Made by a program: the position numbers and the translations under genes | DNA from: Pararhodobacter sp. | GTDB lineage: Bacteria; Pseudomonadota; Alphaproteobacteria; Rhodobacterales; Rhodobacteraceae | NCBI RefSeq assembly: GCF_034676545.1 | Contig: NZ_JAUCBZ010000015.1 | Location: 713,001-777,000 of the forward strand | Direction of reading: 5' to 3' | DNA: 64,000 nucleotides | Shown here: positions 43,215 to 52,330 of the stretch, in pieces | Numbering within the stretch: position 1 is the stretch's first letter | Layout of the letters: every line of letters begins with the position of its first letter | Notes under the pieces: model-generated | Told to the model about the DNA's origin: nothing | The model's database searches: none | Seen by the model: only the letters and a program-made list of their open reading frames with translations

Positions 43215-45158
43215 ATGACCCAGCGTGCCCAAGCCCGCGCCGTGACCGCCAGCCCCAATGCCGGGCTTCGCAGTTTGTTGACCGGTGGGGTCATGGCGCT
43301 GGCGGCGCTTGGCATTGCGAACGCGGCGCAGGGGCAGGAAACCGCCAGCATGATCGCGGCGCATGGGTATTCGTTCTATGGCGACCTCAGCTATCCGCCG
43401 GATTTCGCGCATTTCAACTACGTCAACCCGGATGCCCCGCAGGGCGGCGAGATCTCGGAATGGGCGCCGGGAACGTTCGATTCGATGAACCCCTATACGC
43501 GCCGCGGTCGTGCCGGGCGCTATTCGCAATCCATCTATGAAAGCTTGCTGGAAACCGGCGCCCCGTTTGGCGATGCGGCCCCGGCAGACGTGTATGGCGA
43601 ATATTACTGCCTGCTGTGCGAAAGCCTCGAATACCCGGAAACCAAGGATTGGGTGATCTTTCACCTGCGGCCCGAGGCGCGGTTTTCAGACGGCACGCCA
43701 CTGACCGCCGCCGATGTCGTGTTTTCTCACAATCTTTTCCTTGAACAGGGCTTGCCCAGCTATGCCGAGGCCGTCCGCCAGCGCGTCATCAATGCCGAGG
43801 CTGTGGATGATTACACCGTGCGGTTCGAGTTTGCGCCCGACATTTCGCGGCGCAGCCTGATTGATCAGGTGGGCTCGACGCCCGTGTTCTCGCAGCGTTG
43901 GTACGAAGAAACCGGCGCGCGGCTCGATGAATCCCGGATGGAAATCTCGCCCGGTTCCGGCCCTTATATGCTCGACAGTTACGAGGTGAATCGCCGCATC
44001 ACCTATCGTCGCAACCCGGAGTATTGGGGCAACGACCTGCCGCAAAACGTCGGGCGACACAATTTTGATGTGATTCGCGTTGAGTATTTTGCCGATGACG
44101 CCGCCGCTTTCGAGGCGTTCAAGACCGGCGAATACACCTACCGGCCCGAGGGGAACTCGCGCCAATGGGCGATCGGCTATGACTTTCCCGCGGTCACGCG
44201 CGGCGATGTCGTTCGCGCCGAGATCCCCGATGGCAACCCGCCAACCCCCGCCGGATTTGTTTTCAACCTTGGCCGCGAACGCCTGCAAGACCGGCGCGTC
44301 CGCGAAGCCATCTCGCTGGCCTATAATTTCGAATGGACCAACCAGCAGTTGCAATACGGGCTGATGTCGCAGCGCTATTCCTATTCACAAGGGACCCGGC
44401 TGGAGGCGCGGGGCGTGCCCGAGGGCGACGAATTGGCGCTGTTGGAATCGCTGGGCGATCTGGTCCCGCCCGAGTTGCTGACCGAACCCGCCGTCATGGC
44501 GCATAGCTCGTCGGCGGATGTGTTGCAGGACCGTCGCAACCTGCGCCGCGCCAACCGCTTGCTGGAGGACGCGGGCTGGGTTGTCGGCAATGACGGTATC
44601 CGCCGCAACGCCGATGGCGAGGCCTTCACCCTCGAGCTGCCCTTTGCCTCGTCCGGGTCCTCGACGCTGGAAGCGATCATCGAGACTTTCACGCAAAACC
44701 TGGCGGCGCTGGGCATTCAGGCAACCGCCCAACGCATCGACCCCGCGCAATACACCGAACGTGAGCGGGACCGCGATTACGACATCATCTATGATTCCTA
44801 CATCGCATTCCTCGACACCGGCACCGGACTGCACCAGCGCTATGGCTCCGAGGCCGCGGCCTATAGCCTGTTCAACCCCGCCGGACTGGCCAGCCCTCTG
44901 GTGGATCGGGTGATCGACATTTCGCTCAACGCCGAGACACCCGAGGCGCGCGATACGGCCCTGCGCGTGCTCGACCGGGTGTTGCGTTGGGAACTGATCA
45001 TGGTGCCCACGCATTACAGCGCCAATGAATGGATCGCCTATTGGGACATTTTCCGCCACCCGGCCGATTTCCCGCGATTCTCATCCGGGGCGCTGGATTG
45101 GTGGTGGTTTGATCAGGCGCGTGCCGATGAATTGCGCGCCTCGGGGGCACTTCGGTAA
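43215..45158 (+). CDS. yejA: Peptide ABC transporter substrate-binding protein YejA
   Basis: 647 residues from ATG 43215 (CAGGAG upstream). A cleavable export signal (LTGGVMALAALGIANAAQGQ) precedes a long family-5 solute-binding protein with GDLSYPPDFAHFNYVNPDAPQGG at the start and the FHLRPEARFSDGTPLTAADVVFS motif. YejA binds oligopeptides and microcin-C-like compounds in the periplasm. It heads yejABEF, whose permeases follow at 6 bases and then 2 bases. Confidence 0.93.
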   Translation: MTQRAQARAVTASPNAGLRSLLTGGVMALAALGIANAAQGQETASMIAAHGYSFYGDLSYPPDFAHFNYVNPDAPQGGEISEWAPGTFDSMNPYTRRGRAGRYSQSIYESLLETGAPFGDAAPADVYGEYYCLLCESLEYPETKDWVIFHLRPEARFSDGTPLTAADVVFSHNLFLEQGLPSYAEAVRQRVINAEAVDDYTVRFEFAPDISRRSLIDQVGSTPVFSQRWYEETGARLDESRMEISPGSGPYMLDSYEVNRRITYRRNPEYWGNDLPQNVGRHNFDVIRVEYFADDAAAFEAFKTGEYTYRPEGNSRQWAIGYDFPAVTRGDVVRAEIPDGNPPTPAGFVFNLGRERLQDRRVREAISLAYNFEWTNQQLQYGLMSQRYSYSQGTRLEARGVPEGDELALLESLGDLVPPELLTEPAVMAHSSSADVLQDRRNLRRANRLLEDAGWVVGNDGIRRNADGEAFTLELPFASSGSSTLEAIIETFTQNLAALGIQATAQRIDPAQYTERERDRDYDIIYDSYIAFLDTGTGLHQRYGSEAAAYSLFNPAGLASPLVDRVIDISLNAETPEARDTALRVLDRVLRWELIMVPTHYSANEWIAYWDIFRHPADFPRFSSGALDWWWFDQARADELRASGALR

Positions 45159-45164
45159 CCATAG

Positions 45165-46253
45165 ATGAGCGCCTATATCCTCAGACGATTGCTGCTGATC
45201 ATCCCCACCTTGATCGGCGTGATGATCATCAATTTCACGCTGGTGCAATTCGTGCCGGGCGGTCCGATCGAACAGATCATCGCCGGTATGGAGGGGCAGG
45301 GTGACGTCACCCGCGGCTTTACCGGCGCCGGCGACGACGTGACTCGTGGCGGGGCGGGAAACGACCGCTATATCGGCGCGCGCGGTCTGCCACCCGCCTT
45401 CATCGAGCAACTCGAGCGCGAATTCGGCTTTGACAAGCCGCCGTTGGAGCGGTTCATGTCGATGATGTGGAACTACATGCACTTCGATTTCGGCGACAGT
45501 TACTTCCGGTCGATTTCGGTTCTCGATCTGGTGATCGAGAAAATGCCGGTGTCGATCTCTCTGGGGCTGTGGTCCACGTTGATCGCCTATGTCATCTCGA
45601 TCCCGCTGGGCATCCGCAAGGCGGTCAAGGATGGCACGCCCTTCGACACCTGGACCTCGGGCGCGATCATCGTCGGCTACGCGATCCCCGGTTTTCTGTT
45701 CGCCATTCTGCTGCTGGTTCTGTTCGCCGGGGGGTCATATTGGCAAATCTTCCCCGCGCGCGGCCTGACCAGCGAGGCCGATGTCTGGAATCAATTATCA
45801 TTATTTGGCAAGGTGTTGGACTATTTCCACCACATCGCCCTGCCAACCATCGCCCTGACCATTTCCAGCTTTGCCACGCTGACCCTGCTGACCAAAAACA
45901 GCTTTCTGGACGAGTTGCGCAAACAATATGTGATGACCGCGCGGGCCAAGGGTCTGCTGGAGCGTCGCGTCCTCTATGGCCATGTGTTCCGCAACGCCAT
46001 GTTGATCGTCATCGCCGGGTTTCCGTCGGTGTTCATCGGCGCGTTTTTCGGCGGCTCGCTGATCATCGAAACGGTGTTCTCGCTCGATGGGCTGGGCCGC
46101 CTGTTCTTCGAGGCCGCCGTGGCGCGTGACTATCCGGTGATCTTTGGCACGCTGTTCATCTTCACGCTGCTGGGCCTCGTGGTCGGTATCATCAGCGATT
46201 TGATGTATGTCTGGATCGACCCGCGCATCGATTTTGAAACGCGGGAGACGTAA
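45165..46253 (+). CDS. yejB: Peptide ABC transporter permease YejB
   Basis: 362 residues, six membrane helices, BPD_transp_1 type. N-terminal ILRRLLLIIPTLIGVMIINF and the EAA loop region (DELRKQYVMTARAKGLLERR, then VFRNAM) that docks on the ATPase. It is the inner-membrane half channel with YejE. Spacing to yejA is 6 bases and to yejE 2 bases, a tight operon. Confidence 0.95.
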   Translation: MSAYILRRLLLIIPTLIGVMIINFTLVQFVPGGPIEQIIAGMEGQGDVTRGFTGAGDDVTRGGAGNDRYIGARGLPPAFIEQLEREFGFDKPPLERFMSMMWNYMHFDFGDSYFRSISVLDLVIEKMPVSISLGLWSTLIAYVISIPLGIRKAVKDGTPFDTWTSGAIIVGYAIPGFLFAILLLVLFAGGSYWQIFPARGLTSEADVWNQLSLFGKVLDYFHHIALPTIALTISSFATLTLLTKNSFLDELRKQYVMTARAKGLLERRVLYGHVFRNAMLIVIAGFPSVFIGAFFGGSLIIETVFSLDGLGRLFFEAAVARDYPVIFGTLFIFTLLGLVVGIISDLMYVWIDPRIDFETRET

Positions 46254-46255
46254 GA

Positions 46256-47365
46256 ATGGCCCTCTCGCCCCTGAACCAACGCCGCTGGCGCAATTTCCGC
46301 GCCAATCGCCGGGCTTTCTGGTCACTGATCGTTTTCGGCGTGCTCTATGTCATCTCGCTGTTTGCCGAGGTTCTGGCCAATGACGTGCCGATCCTGGTCA
46401 ACTATCGTGGCGCGTATCATTTCCCGATCGTCCAGTTTCAGCCCGAAACGGCCTATGGCGGCGAATTCCGCACGCAAGCCGATTATCGCGCGCCCGAGGT
46501 GCAATGCCTGATCCAGACCGGCGGGTTTGAACTCTGCCTCGACGACCCGGAGGAGGCGATGCGCGAAGCCACCGAACAGGGAACCGTCGAGGGCGAGGCC
46601 GTCACCCCCGGCTGGATGATCTGGCCGCCGATCCCCTATTCCTTCGACACCATCAACAACCTCGGCGGCCCGGCCCCGTCGCCCCCCGACGCCGATCACC
46701 TGCTGGGCACCGACGACACCGCCCGCGACGTGCTGGCCCGGGTGATTTACGGCTTCCGGCTGTCGGTGACCTTCGCCTTTGTCGTGGTCGCCGCCGCCTC
46801 GATCATCGGTATCGCGGCGGGGGCCGTGCAGGGGTTCTTTGGCGGCATCGTTGATTTGCTGGCGCAACGCATGATCGAACTCTGGGGCTCCGTGCCCTCG
46901 CTCTATGTCATCATCATCGTTGCCGCGATCATTCCGATGAATTTCTGGCTGCTGGTGTTCCTGATGGTGTTGTTTTCCTGGACGGCCCTTGTCGGCGTCG
47001 TGCGCGCCGAATTCCTGCGGGCGCGCAATTTCGAATATGTCCGGGCGGCGCGGGCGTTGGGCGTCTCGAACGCGCGGATCATGTTCCGCCACGTCCTGCC
47101 CAACGCGATGGTCGCCACCGTCACCCTGCTGCCGTTCATCGTCACCGGCGCGATTGCCGGACTGGCGACGCTCGATTTTCTGGGCTTTGGCCTGCCGTCT
47201 TCATCGCCCTCGCTGGGGGAGCTGACCCTGCAAGCCAAAAAGCACCTGCAAGCCACCTGGCTCGGGTTCTCGGCGTTTTTCACCTTTGCCATCATGCTCA
47301 GCCTGTTGGTGTTCATCTTCGAGGGCGTGCGCGACGCATTCGATCCGCGAAAGACCTTCCGATGA
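46256..47365 (+). CDS. yejE: Peptide ABC transporter permease YejE
   Basis: 369 residues. It starts LNQRRWRNFRANRRAFWSL (the YejE basic start), has one helix, a periplasmic domain (residues about 40-150), then five helices with the EAA motif EFLRARNFEYVRAARALGVSNARIM. Partner of YejB. The stop overlaps the yejF start by 4 bases. Confidence 0.95.
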   Translation: MALSPLNQRRWRNFRANRRAFWSLIVFGVLYVISLFAEVLANDVPILVNYRGAYHFPIVQFQPETAYGGEFRTQADYRAPEVQCLIQTGGFELCLDDPEEAMREATEQGTVEGEAVTPGWMIWPPIPYSFDTINNLGGPAPSPPDADHLLGTDDTARDVLARVIYGFRLSVTFAFVVVAAASIIGIAAGAVQGFFGGIVDLLAQRMIELWGSVPSLYVIIIVAAIIPMNFWLLVFLMVLFSWTALVGVVRAEFLRARNFEYVRAARALGVSNARIMFRHVLPNAMVATVTLLPFIVTGAIAGLATLDFLGFGLPSSSPSLGELTLQAKKHLQATWLGFSAFFTFAIMLSLLVFIFEGVRDAFDPRKTFR

Positions 47366-48984
47366 GCCTGTTATCCGTGTCCGATCTCACCATTCGGTTC
47401 CAGCAGGGCGGGAACGTCACGCAGGCGGTGCGCGGCGTGTCGTTCCACATCGACGCTGGCGAAACCGTGGCGTTGGTTGGGGAATCGGGGTCGGGGAAAT
47501 CGGTGACGGCGCTGTCCACCGTGGGGCTGTTGCCCGACTCGGCGCGGGTGGAGGGCTCGGTGACCTTTGAGGGCGCCGAGATGGTCGGCGCCAGCCAAAG
47601 CGAGCTGCGCCGGGTGCGCGGCAACGACATCAGCTTTATCTTTCAAGAGCCGATGACCTCGCTCAACCCTCTGCACACCGTGGACCGGCAAATCACCGAG
47701 GCCTTGACCCTGCACCAAGGGTTGACCGGCGCACCGGCCCGGGCGCGCGCGTTGGAATTGCTGGAAAAAGTCGGCATTCGCGACGCGGAATCGCGCCTGA
47801 CGGCCTATCCGCACCAGCTTTCGGGTGGGCAACGCCAGCGCGTGATGATTGCCATGGCCTTGGCGAACGGTCCGAAATTGCTGGTCGCGGATGAGCCGAC
47901 CACCGCACTCGACGTCACCATTCAGGCGCAAATCCTTGAGCTTCTGGCGGATCTGAAGCGCGCCGAGGGCATGTCGATGCTCTTCATCACCCACGACTTG
48001 AACATCGTGCGCCGCGTCGCGGACCGGGTTTGCGTGATGCAAAACGGCGAAATCGTCGAGCAAGGCCCAACGGAAACCGTCTTCACCGCGCCCGAACATC
48101 CGTATACGCAAAAACTGCTGGCCGCCGAGCCGAGCGGCCAGCCAGATCCGATTGCCGCCGATGCGCCAGAGGTTCTGCGGACCGACGGGTTGCGCGTCTG
48201 GTTTCCAATCCAGACCGGATTTCTCCGCCGCACCACCGGGCATATCAAGGCGGTGAACGCGGCGTCACTGACCCTGCGCGCGGGGGAAACGCTGGGTGTT
48301 GTCGGGGAATCCGGCTCGGGCAAGACGACGTTGGCATTGGCGATGATGCGGCTGATTTCCTCAAACGGGCCGATCATTTTTGACGGCCAGGACATCTCGG
48401 GCAATCGCTCGGGGGCGATGCGCGCGTTGCGGCGGCAGATGCAGATCGTGTTTCAGGACCCGTTCGGCAGCCTCAGCCCCCGCATGACCATTGCCGAAAT
48501 CATCGCCGAAGGTCTGGGTGTCCACGGCGATCCGAGTGGTCGAGCCCCCCGCGATGCCGTTGCCGATATCATGGTTGAAACCGGCCTCGACCCGGCGACG
48601 ATGGACCGCTATCCGCATGAATTTTCCGGGGGTCAACGTCAGCGCATCGCCATTGCGCGGGCGATGATCTTGCAGCCCAAACTTGTGGTTCTTGATGAAC
48701 CGACCTCGGCCCTGGATATGACGGTGCAGGTGCAAATCGTGGAGCTTTTGCGTCATCTGCAAAAACGGCACGGGCTGGCCTATGTCTTTATCAGCCACGA
48801 TTTGCGCGTTGTGCGTGCGATGTCGCACAAAATCATGGTTTTGAAACAAGGCGATGTCCTGGAGTATGGCCCCGCGGAACAGGTTTTCGACGCGCCGCAG
48901 CACAGTTACACGCAGGCCTTGTTGACGGCCGCGTTCGATTTGAAGACCATTGGACGGACCCAGATAGAAGGGGCGGATGGGTGA
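47362..48984 (+). CDS. yejF: Peptide ABC transporter ATPase YejF (two ABC domains)
   Basis: 540 residues with two fused ATPase domains. Walker A sites GESGSGKSVTALS (about residue 40) and GESGSGKTTLALAM (about 315); signatures LSGGQRQRV and FSGGQRQRI; Walker B LLVADEPTTALD and LVVLDEPTSALD. It drives uptake by YejABE. The stop overlaps the glycosyltransferase start (GTGA). Confidence 0.96.
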   Translation: MSLLSVSDLTIRFQQGGNVTQAVRGVSFHIDAGETVALVGESGSGKSVTALSTVGLLPDSARVEGSVTFEGAEMVGASQSELRRVRGNDISFIFQEPMTSLNPLHTVDRQITEALTLHQGLTGAPARARALELLEKVGIRDAESRLTAYPHQLSGGQRQRVMIAMALANGPKLLVADEPTTALDVTIQAQILELLADLKRAEGMSMLFITHDLNIVRRVADRVCVMQNGEIVEQGPTETVFTAPEHPYTQKLLAAEPSGQPDPIAADAPEVLRTDGLRVWFPIQTGFLRRTTGHIKAVNAASLTLRAGETLGVVGESGSGKTTLALAMMRLISSNGPIIFDGQDISGNRSGAMRALRRQMQIVFQDPFGSLSPRMTIAEIIAEGLGVHGDPSGRAPRDAVADIMVETGLDPATMDRYPHEFSGGQRQRIAIARAMILQPKLVVLDEPTSALDMTVQVQIVELLRHLQKRHGLAYVFISHDLRVVRAMSHKIMVLKQGDVLEYGPAEQVFDAPQHSYTQALLTAAFDLKTIGRTQIEGADG

Positions 48985-50201
48985 AAATTCTCTTCGTGCA
49001 CCAGAATTTCCCCGGCCAATTTCTCCATTTGGCCCCGGCATTGATGGAACGAGGGCACGAAGTGGTTGCCTTGACCGACGAGACAAACACCCGCAAGACG
49101 GGCGTCACCACCTATCGCTACCGCAAGCCCGAGCCGCGCCCCGATCCGCAAGTCGCCCGACTGGGCGCAACGTTTGCCGAGATGACGAACCGCGCACATA
49201 AAGCGGCGCGTGCCGCCATCGTCCTTCGGGATCGTCATGGCTATGCGCCCGATATCATTTTTGGTCACGGCGGCTGGGGTGAGACGTTGTTTCTGCGCGA
49301 AGTCTGGCCCAATGCCCGCCTGTTGATCTACGCCGAGCTTTATTATCAGCCGCGGGGTCTCGATGTCGGATTTGACACCGAATTTGGCAAGGCGAGCGAC
49401 GAAAAGGCGTTCACGGTTGTCGCGCGCCAAGGCCATCAGGCGCTGATGATGGCACAGGCCGATGCCGCGTTGTCGCCAACAGAGTTTCAGGCCGACACAT
49501 TCCCTGCCAGCTTCCGGGAAAAAATCACGATCATCCATGACGGGGTTGATACGGCGCGACTGATGCCAAACCCACAGGCCAGGGTCACGCTCCCCTCGGG
49601 GGCCAGTTTTGGCGCAGGCGACGAGGTTCTGACCTTTATCAACCGAAATCTTGAACCCTATCGCGGGTATCATTCTTTCATGCGCGCGCTGCCTGCCGTG
49701 ATGCGGGCACGACCGAATGCGCAAGTTGTCATCATTGGCGGCGACGACGTGAGCTATGGAGCCCGGCCCGGCGGGGGGAAAACCTGGAAGGACATTTTCC
49801 TTGATGAGGTCCGTGACCGCCTTGACATGAAACGCGTCCATTTCACGGGAAAAGTGCCGTACGCGACCTTTGTCGGCTTGATGCAGGTGACGCGCGTCCA
49901 TTGCTATTTGACGGTTCCGTTTGTCCTGTCCTGGTCGATGCTGGAGGCAATGAGCGCCGGGGCGCTGGTCGTCGGGTCTCGGACACCGCCCGTGGAAGAG
50001 CTGATCACGGATGGCGAGAATGGCCGACTGGCCGATTTCTTTGACTCCCGCGAACTGGCCGAAGTCCTGGTTGATTCCCTGGCGCGCCCGGAAGATCTTG
50101 CGCCGCTGCGCGCCGCGGCGCGCCAGCATATCGTTGACAACTATGATCTTCAGTCGATCTGCCTTCCCCGGTTGATAGCCTTTGTCGAAGGACGGCTGTA
50201 A
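48981..50201 (+). CDS. Glycosyltransferase family 4-like protein
   Basis: 406 residues starting at GTG 48981. A GT-B fold: the N-terminal domain begins ILFVHQNFPGQFLHLAPALMERGHE and the C-terminal domain has the donor-binding EAMSAGALVVGSRTPPVEELI (E-x7-E type). It most likely transfers a sugar to a cell-surface or secondary product; donor and acceptor are unknown. It overlaps yejF by 4 bases, so it is translated with the peptide importer, an unusual link. Confidence 0.88.
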   Translation: MKILFVHQNFPGQFLHLAPALMERGHEVVALTDETNTRKTGVTTYRYRKPEPRPDPQVARLGATFAEMTNRAHKAARAAIVLRDRHGYAPDIIFGHGGWGETLFLREVWPNARLLIYAELYYQPRGLDVGFDTEFGKASDEKAFTVVARQGHQALMMAQADAALSPTEFQADTFPASFREKITIIHDGVDTARLMPNPQARVTLPSGASFGAGDEVLTFINRNLEPYRGYHSFMRALPAVMRARPNAQVVIIGGDDVSYGARPGGGKTWKDIFLDEVRDRLDMKRVHFTGKVPYATFVGLMQVTRVHCYLTVPFVLSWSMLEAMSAGALVVGSRTPPVEELITDGENGRLADFFDSRELAEVLVDSLARPEDLAPLRAAARQHIVDNYDLQSICLPRLIAFVEGRL

Positions 50202-50222
50202 CCCGCCCACGACCCATGCACC

Positions 50223-51326
50223 CTATCGCACCACCAAATCGGCATGAAGTGCCCCGGCCGCGTTGATCGTGTTCAGGATGTCGATCATGTCCCGCGGCCC
50301 GACGCCCAGCGCATTCAGGCCGGCAACAACCTCGGCAAGTGTTGTTCCACCGCGCACCTCTGCAAGGCTCACCCCTGGCTGGTTTTGGATCGTTGCATCG
50401 GTCCGCGGCAAGACCACGGTTTCCCCCGGGCTGAACGGATTGGGCTGCACCGCCAAGGGCGTCTCTTCAACCCTCAGGGTCAGCCCGCCTTGCGCCACGG
50501 CCACGCGGCTGATCCGCACATCCTCCCCCATGACGATTGTGCCCGAGCGTTGATCAATGACCACACGCGCGCGTGACCCCGGTGCAACGACCAGGTTCTC
50601 GATCCGGCTCAAGGCATGGGCCGGGCTGGCAGCACGGGTTGCGGCGATATCCAGAACCACGGTGCCCGAATCCTGCATGGCCGCGACCGCATGGCCGAAA
50701 TGGCCGTTGATCACTTGCTCGATCCTGAGCGCCGTTGTGAAATCAGCCTGCCTGAGCGCCAATCGAATTTGCGGTAGCGAGTTCAGGGCAAAGTCGATTT
50801 CCCGCTCGACACGGGCGCCCCCCGGAATCGACCCCGAGGTCGGCACCCCTTCGACAACTTGCGCGCCATCGCCGCGTGCTGCAACACCACCGGCAATGAC
50901 CGCGCCCTGCGCCACCGCATAAATCTGGCCGTCTGCCCCATTCAGCGGTGTCATCACCAAGGTGCCACCAAAAAGACTGCCCGCATCCCCGATGGCCGAC
51001 ACCGTGATATCAACGCGAGACCCGGTTCGCGCAAAGGGCGGAAGGGTCGCGGTGACCAGAACAGCGGCGACGTTTCTGGGCCGAAACTGCTCGCCGGTGA
51101 CGTTGACGCCCAAGCGCTCCAGGATATTGGCCATGATGTCTTCGGTGAATGGCGCGTTGCGGATTCCGTCCCCGGTGCCGTCCAACCCGACGACCAGACC
51201 GTAGCCAATCAGGTCATTGCCGCGCACGCCATCGAATTCCACCAAGTCCTTGAGCCGGACCTGCGCCGTGCTCATCGAGGCGCAAAACACGAGTGCCGCA
51301 GCCATGAACCACCTGAAAATCATCAT
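50223..51326 (-). CDS. flgI: Flagellar P-ring protein FlgI
   Basis: 367 residues. A Sec signal (FMAAALVFCASMSTAQ) and the typical VRLKDLVEFDGVRGNDLIGYGLVVGLDGTGD, LERLGVNVT, VARGDGAQVVEG regions. It forms the periplasmic P ring around the rod. The start (ATGATG) overlaps the flgL stop; the gene ends 21 bases from the convergent glycosyltransferase. flgH (L ring) and flgA are not in the window. Confidence 0.97.
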   Translation of the reverse strand: MMIFRWFMAAALVFCASMSTAQVRLKDLVEFDGVRGNDLIGYGLVVGLDGTGDGIRNAPFTEDIMANILERLGVNVTGEQFRPRNVAAVLVTATLPPFARTGSRVDITVSAIGDAGSLFGGTLVMTPLNGADGQIYAVAQGAVIAGGVAARGDGAQVVEGVPTSGSIPGGARVEREIDFALNSLPQIRLALRQADFTTALRIEQVINGHFGHAVAAMQDSGTVVLDIAATRAASPAHALSRIENLVVAPGSRARVVIDQRSGTIVMGEDVRISRVAVAQGGLTLRVEETPLAVQPNPFSPGETVVLPRTDATIQNQPGVSLAEVRGGTTLAEVVAGLNALGVGPRDMIDILNTINAAGALHADLVVR

Positions 51327-52327
51327 AGATATCCCGTCAATGAGAGCCGTGACGTGCGTGCTGTCACGGTATAAAGCGTTTCCAACTGGATGCGGGCCTC
51401 TTCGAGACGCGTCGCCGCTTCGTAGGGGTCGACGCCAATCAGAGAGCCGCGCGCGCTCTGCAGGGCGTCTTTTTCCGTGGCCAATTGCAGCTGCCGCGCA
51501 TCGAGCGCGCTTTGATCGTCGCCCACCTGCGCTTGCAAGGACGTCAAATGTGTACTTGCCCCGAACAACGCCTCGGCGCTGGCTCGCGCCAAATCCTGTT
51601 TTTGATTTTGCGGCAGTGACAGGCCAGGCTCGGCAACGAGCGCCGCCATGACCAAGCCGGACAAAAGCTTCCGAATGCCGGGGTCTGTCGCCGTGGCGTA
51701 GCTTGGCGATGCGGTTTCATCACCCAGAACCGCGCCCTGTGCTGCGTCGGCACCTTGGTAAATCGCGGTTTCAAACAAGCCTCCCGGATCGTTGAAAGCC
51801 GAATCCACTGCGGTTTTGACGGCCTGCGCATTGTCGAGACCACTCACCAGAGGGAGGACCGCCGCAAGGATCGCCTCGGCATCCGGCAATGGGGAAACAT
51901 CCGTCGCCGCGCCGGAAAACGCGGCTTGTCCGGCGATTCTCAGATTCAGGGCCGCGACGCTATCAACCAACGCGGCCTTTGCGGATCGCCCAGCGGCGGC
52001 CAGGCTCTCACTGCCGCCCGCAGCGGCGGCGGTCAACATCCGCGACGCACTGTCTTCGCGGATGGTCGCCAGCGTCGTCAGCGACGTCTGCATCGCGTTC
52101 ACACGATTGGCGACGAGCCGCGCGCCCTGCTGAAAGGAGTCGATCCGGGCCAGCCGCTGATCAATCGCGGCAAGCGGGCCCATATCGCCGCGCAGGTGCC
52201 GTTGCGGCGAGGCGGTTTGCCCTGTTGTCAGCTCCCCCCCCAATCGCGCGATCTCGGAGCGCAGGGATACGCCTTGGCGCTGAAGTTGATACGGAAGGGC
52301 AAGGGAGCCGAGGGAAAGCCAGGACAT
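51323..52327 (-). CDS. flgL: Flagellar hook-filament junction protein FlgL
   Basis: 334 residues. A flagellin-like fold: the N-terminal helices (LPYQLQRQGVSLRSEIARLGGELTTGQ, then LARIDSFQQGARLVANRVNAMQTSLTTL) and the C-terminal helix (ARIQLETLYTVTARTSRLSLTGYL). It joins hook to filament. Rather divergent from enteric FlgL; the place after flgK supports the call. Starts 3 bases after flgK and overlaps flgI. Confidence 0.9.
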   Translation of the reverse strand: MSWLSLGSLALPYQLQRQGVSLRSEIARLGGELTTGQTASPQRHLRGDMGPLAAIDQRLARIDSFQQGARLVANRVNAMQTSLTTLATIREDSASRMLTAAAAGGSESLAAAGRSAKAALVDSVAALNLRIAGQAAFSGAATDVSPLPDAEAILAAVLPLVSGLDNAQAVKTAVDSAFNDPGGLFETAIYQGADAAQGAVLGDETASPSYATATDPGIRKLLSGLVMAALVAEPGLSLPQNQKQDLARASAEALFGASTHLTSLQAQVGDDQSALDARQLQLATEKDALQSARGSLIGVDPYEAATRLEEARIQLETLYTVTARTSRLSLTGYL

Positions 52328-52330
52328 GGT

